A DNA stretch of 6,074 bases from CAYFJO01 sp964343305. GTDB taxonomy: Bacteria; Planctomycetota; Planctomycetia; Pirellulales; Pirellulaceae. A program made the translations under genes and the position numbers. This document shows, one piece after another, positions 5,697 to 6,074 of this stretch (position 1 is its first letter; each line of letters begins with the position of its first letter). The notes under the pieces are model-generated. The model was not told the DNA's origin and ran no database searches. It saw only the letters and a program-made list of their open reading frames with translations. The stretch is taken from contig CAYFJO010000596.1 of assembly GCA_964343305.1 (NCBI GenBank), positions 1 to 6,074 on the forward strand, read 5' to 3'.

Positions 5697-5717
5697 AGAA
5701 AAACACTTCCCGGTGTT
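5697..5717 (-). terminator. Weak intrinsic-terminator-like hairpin for the converging minus-strand gene
   Basis: Read on the minus strand, AACAC-CGGGAA-GTGTT is followed by TTTCTGA. It lies 24 bases after the stop codon at 5742-5744. The stem is only 5 bp and the T tract is short, so this is a tentative call. A larger imperfect inverted repeat (5663-5673 with 5733-5743, eight contiguous pairs) encloses it. Confidence 0.25.
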
Positions 5718-5741
5718 CGCGCCAATAGCCTTGCTCCTGTC

Positions 5742-6074
5742 TCATTTCTGAACCACGGGTGCAGCGATGACGACCATGGCCAGGAGGGGCGACTGTCCTT
5801 CCACTTCGATGCGGAGGTCCTCATCCGAATCAAAGTGAGCGTCGCTGACCCGGAATCGATGCTCTTTCCAGAAGGGTTTGTCTTTCAGTTCAAAGTCGAC
5901 GGTATCGCCGAGCTTCATTCCGTTTTTGCTTCGGTAAAACGTCTGGATGGTGCACGTCGTATCCACTCGGAAATAGAGGGTGATTTCGACTTCCGGGAAT
6001 GATCCGTTTTGAAACCCGGGATCGGTGACGTTCAAAGAGTAGCTGTTGCCTTTGGCCAAGCGAGCAGCAGGGAG
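5742..6074 (-). CDS. C-terminal part of a beta-rich protein of unknown function (5' end outside window)
   Basis: The frame is open to the window edge, so the true start lies beyond 6074; a TTG at 6057-6059 is just a codon within it. The visible 110 residues contain alternating strands (SYSLNVTDPGF, EVEITLYFRVDTTC, GDTVDFELKDKPFWKEHRFRV) with a conserved-looking aromatic W/F pair. They then have an acidic turn (DAHFDSDEDLRIEVEG) and a hydrophobic last strand (LLAMVVIAAPVVQ). This looks like a carbohydrate-binding or accessory beta-sandwich at the end of a larger secreted protein, but I do not recognise a family. It converges on the FCD-AraC regulator across about 150 bases with no other gene. 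Confidence 0.65.
   Translation of the reverse strand, partial: LPAARLAKGNSYSLNVTDPGFQNGSFPEVEITLYFRVDTTCTIQTFYRSKNGMKLGDTVDFELKDKPFWKEHRFRVSDAHFDSDEDLRIEVEGQSPLLAMVVIAAPVVQK

Noticed and set aside
5663..5743. Imperfect inverted repeat with arms about 60 bases apart
   Set aside because: Only eight contiguous pairs over a long loop; easily chance.
5513..5833. Minus-strand 106-codon open frame
   Set aside because: It overlaps the regulator's 3' end and the convergent gene in another frame; its composition is not protein-like.

Overview
The window looks like a piece of a planctomycete-type chromosome (Planctomycetota, possibly Pirellulales). This rests on three things: a secreted LamG plus sialidase-like protein beside a DapA/NanA-family aldolase, gene products of planctomycete character, and several intergenic palindromes of a kind I associate with that phylum. 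The assignment is an inference from gene content; no rRNA or other marker gene is present.

Layout. Positions 1-327 hold no credible gene. They contain two strong palindromic repeats (19-82 and 270-323) separated by about 190 bases in which I see nothing beyond small hairpins. On the minus strand, 328-906 is the C-terminal end of an M1-type zinc aminopeptidase without its catalytic domain. Bases about 905-1225 read as coding on the plus strand and look like a fragment of an unrelated, unrecognised acidic protein (best stretch 980-1219). Near 1225 the minus-strand SBF (bile acid:Na+ symporter family) gene starting at 1831 loses its homology, so its reading frame runs on antisense through the foreign piece to 938. 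The stretch 328-1225 is therefore a mosaic of broken pieces. A 16-base direct repeat (935-950 and 1759-1774) links one edge of it to the SBF gene.

The intact core is a minus-strand operon. It starts with a DapA/NanA-family class I aldolase (3718-4605), continues with a secreted LamG plus sialidase-like propeller protein (1844-3613), and ends with the truncated SBF transporter (938-1831). A 21-bp-arm hairpin lies between the first two genes. Divergent from the operon across a 212-base intergenic region is a regulator (4818-5594). It joins an N-terminal FCD ligand-binding domain, normally found in GntR/FadR regulators, to a C-terminal AraC-type DNA-binding domain. A short upstream reading frame with a good ribosome binding site overlaps its start codon, and a perfect ATTCAC-N6-GTGAAT palindrome lies in the same region.

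Taken together the core reads as a catabolic locus for a sialic-acid-like or other 2-keto-3-deoxy sugar acid. The secreted protein would release or bind the sugar, a transporter would bring it in, the aldolase would split off pyruvate, and the FCD domain would sense the acid, as the FCD regulator NanR does in E. coli. The substrate is not shown by the sequence. The window ends in a convergent minus-strand gene (5742 to beyond 6074), of which only a C-terminal beta-rich part is seen.
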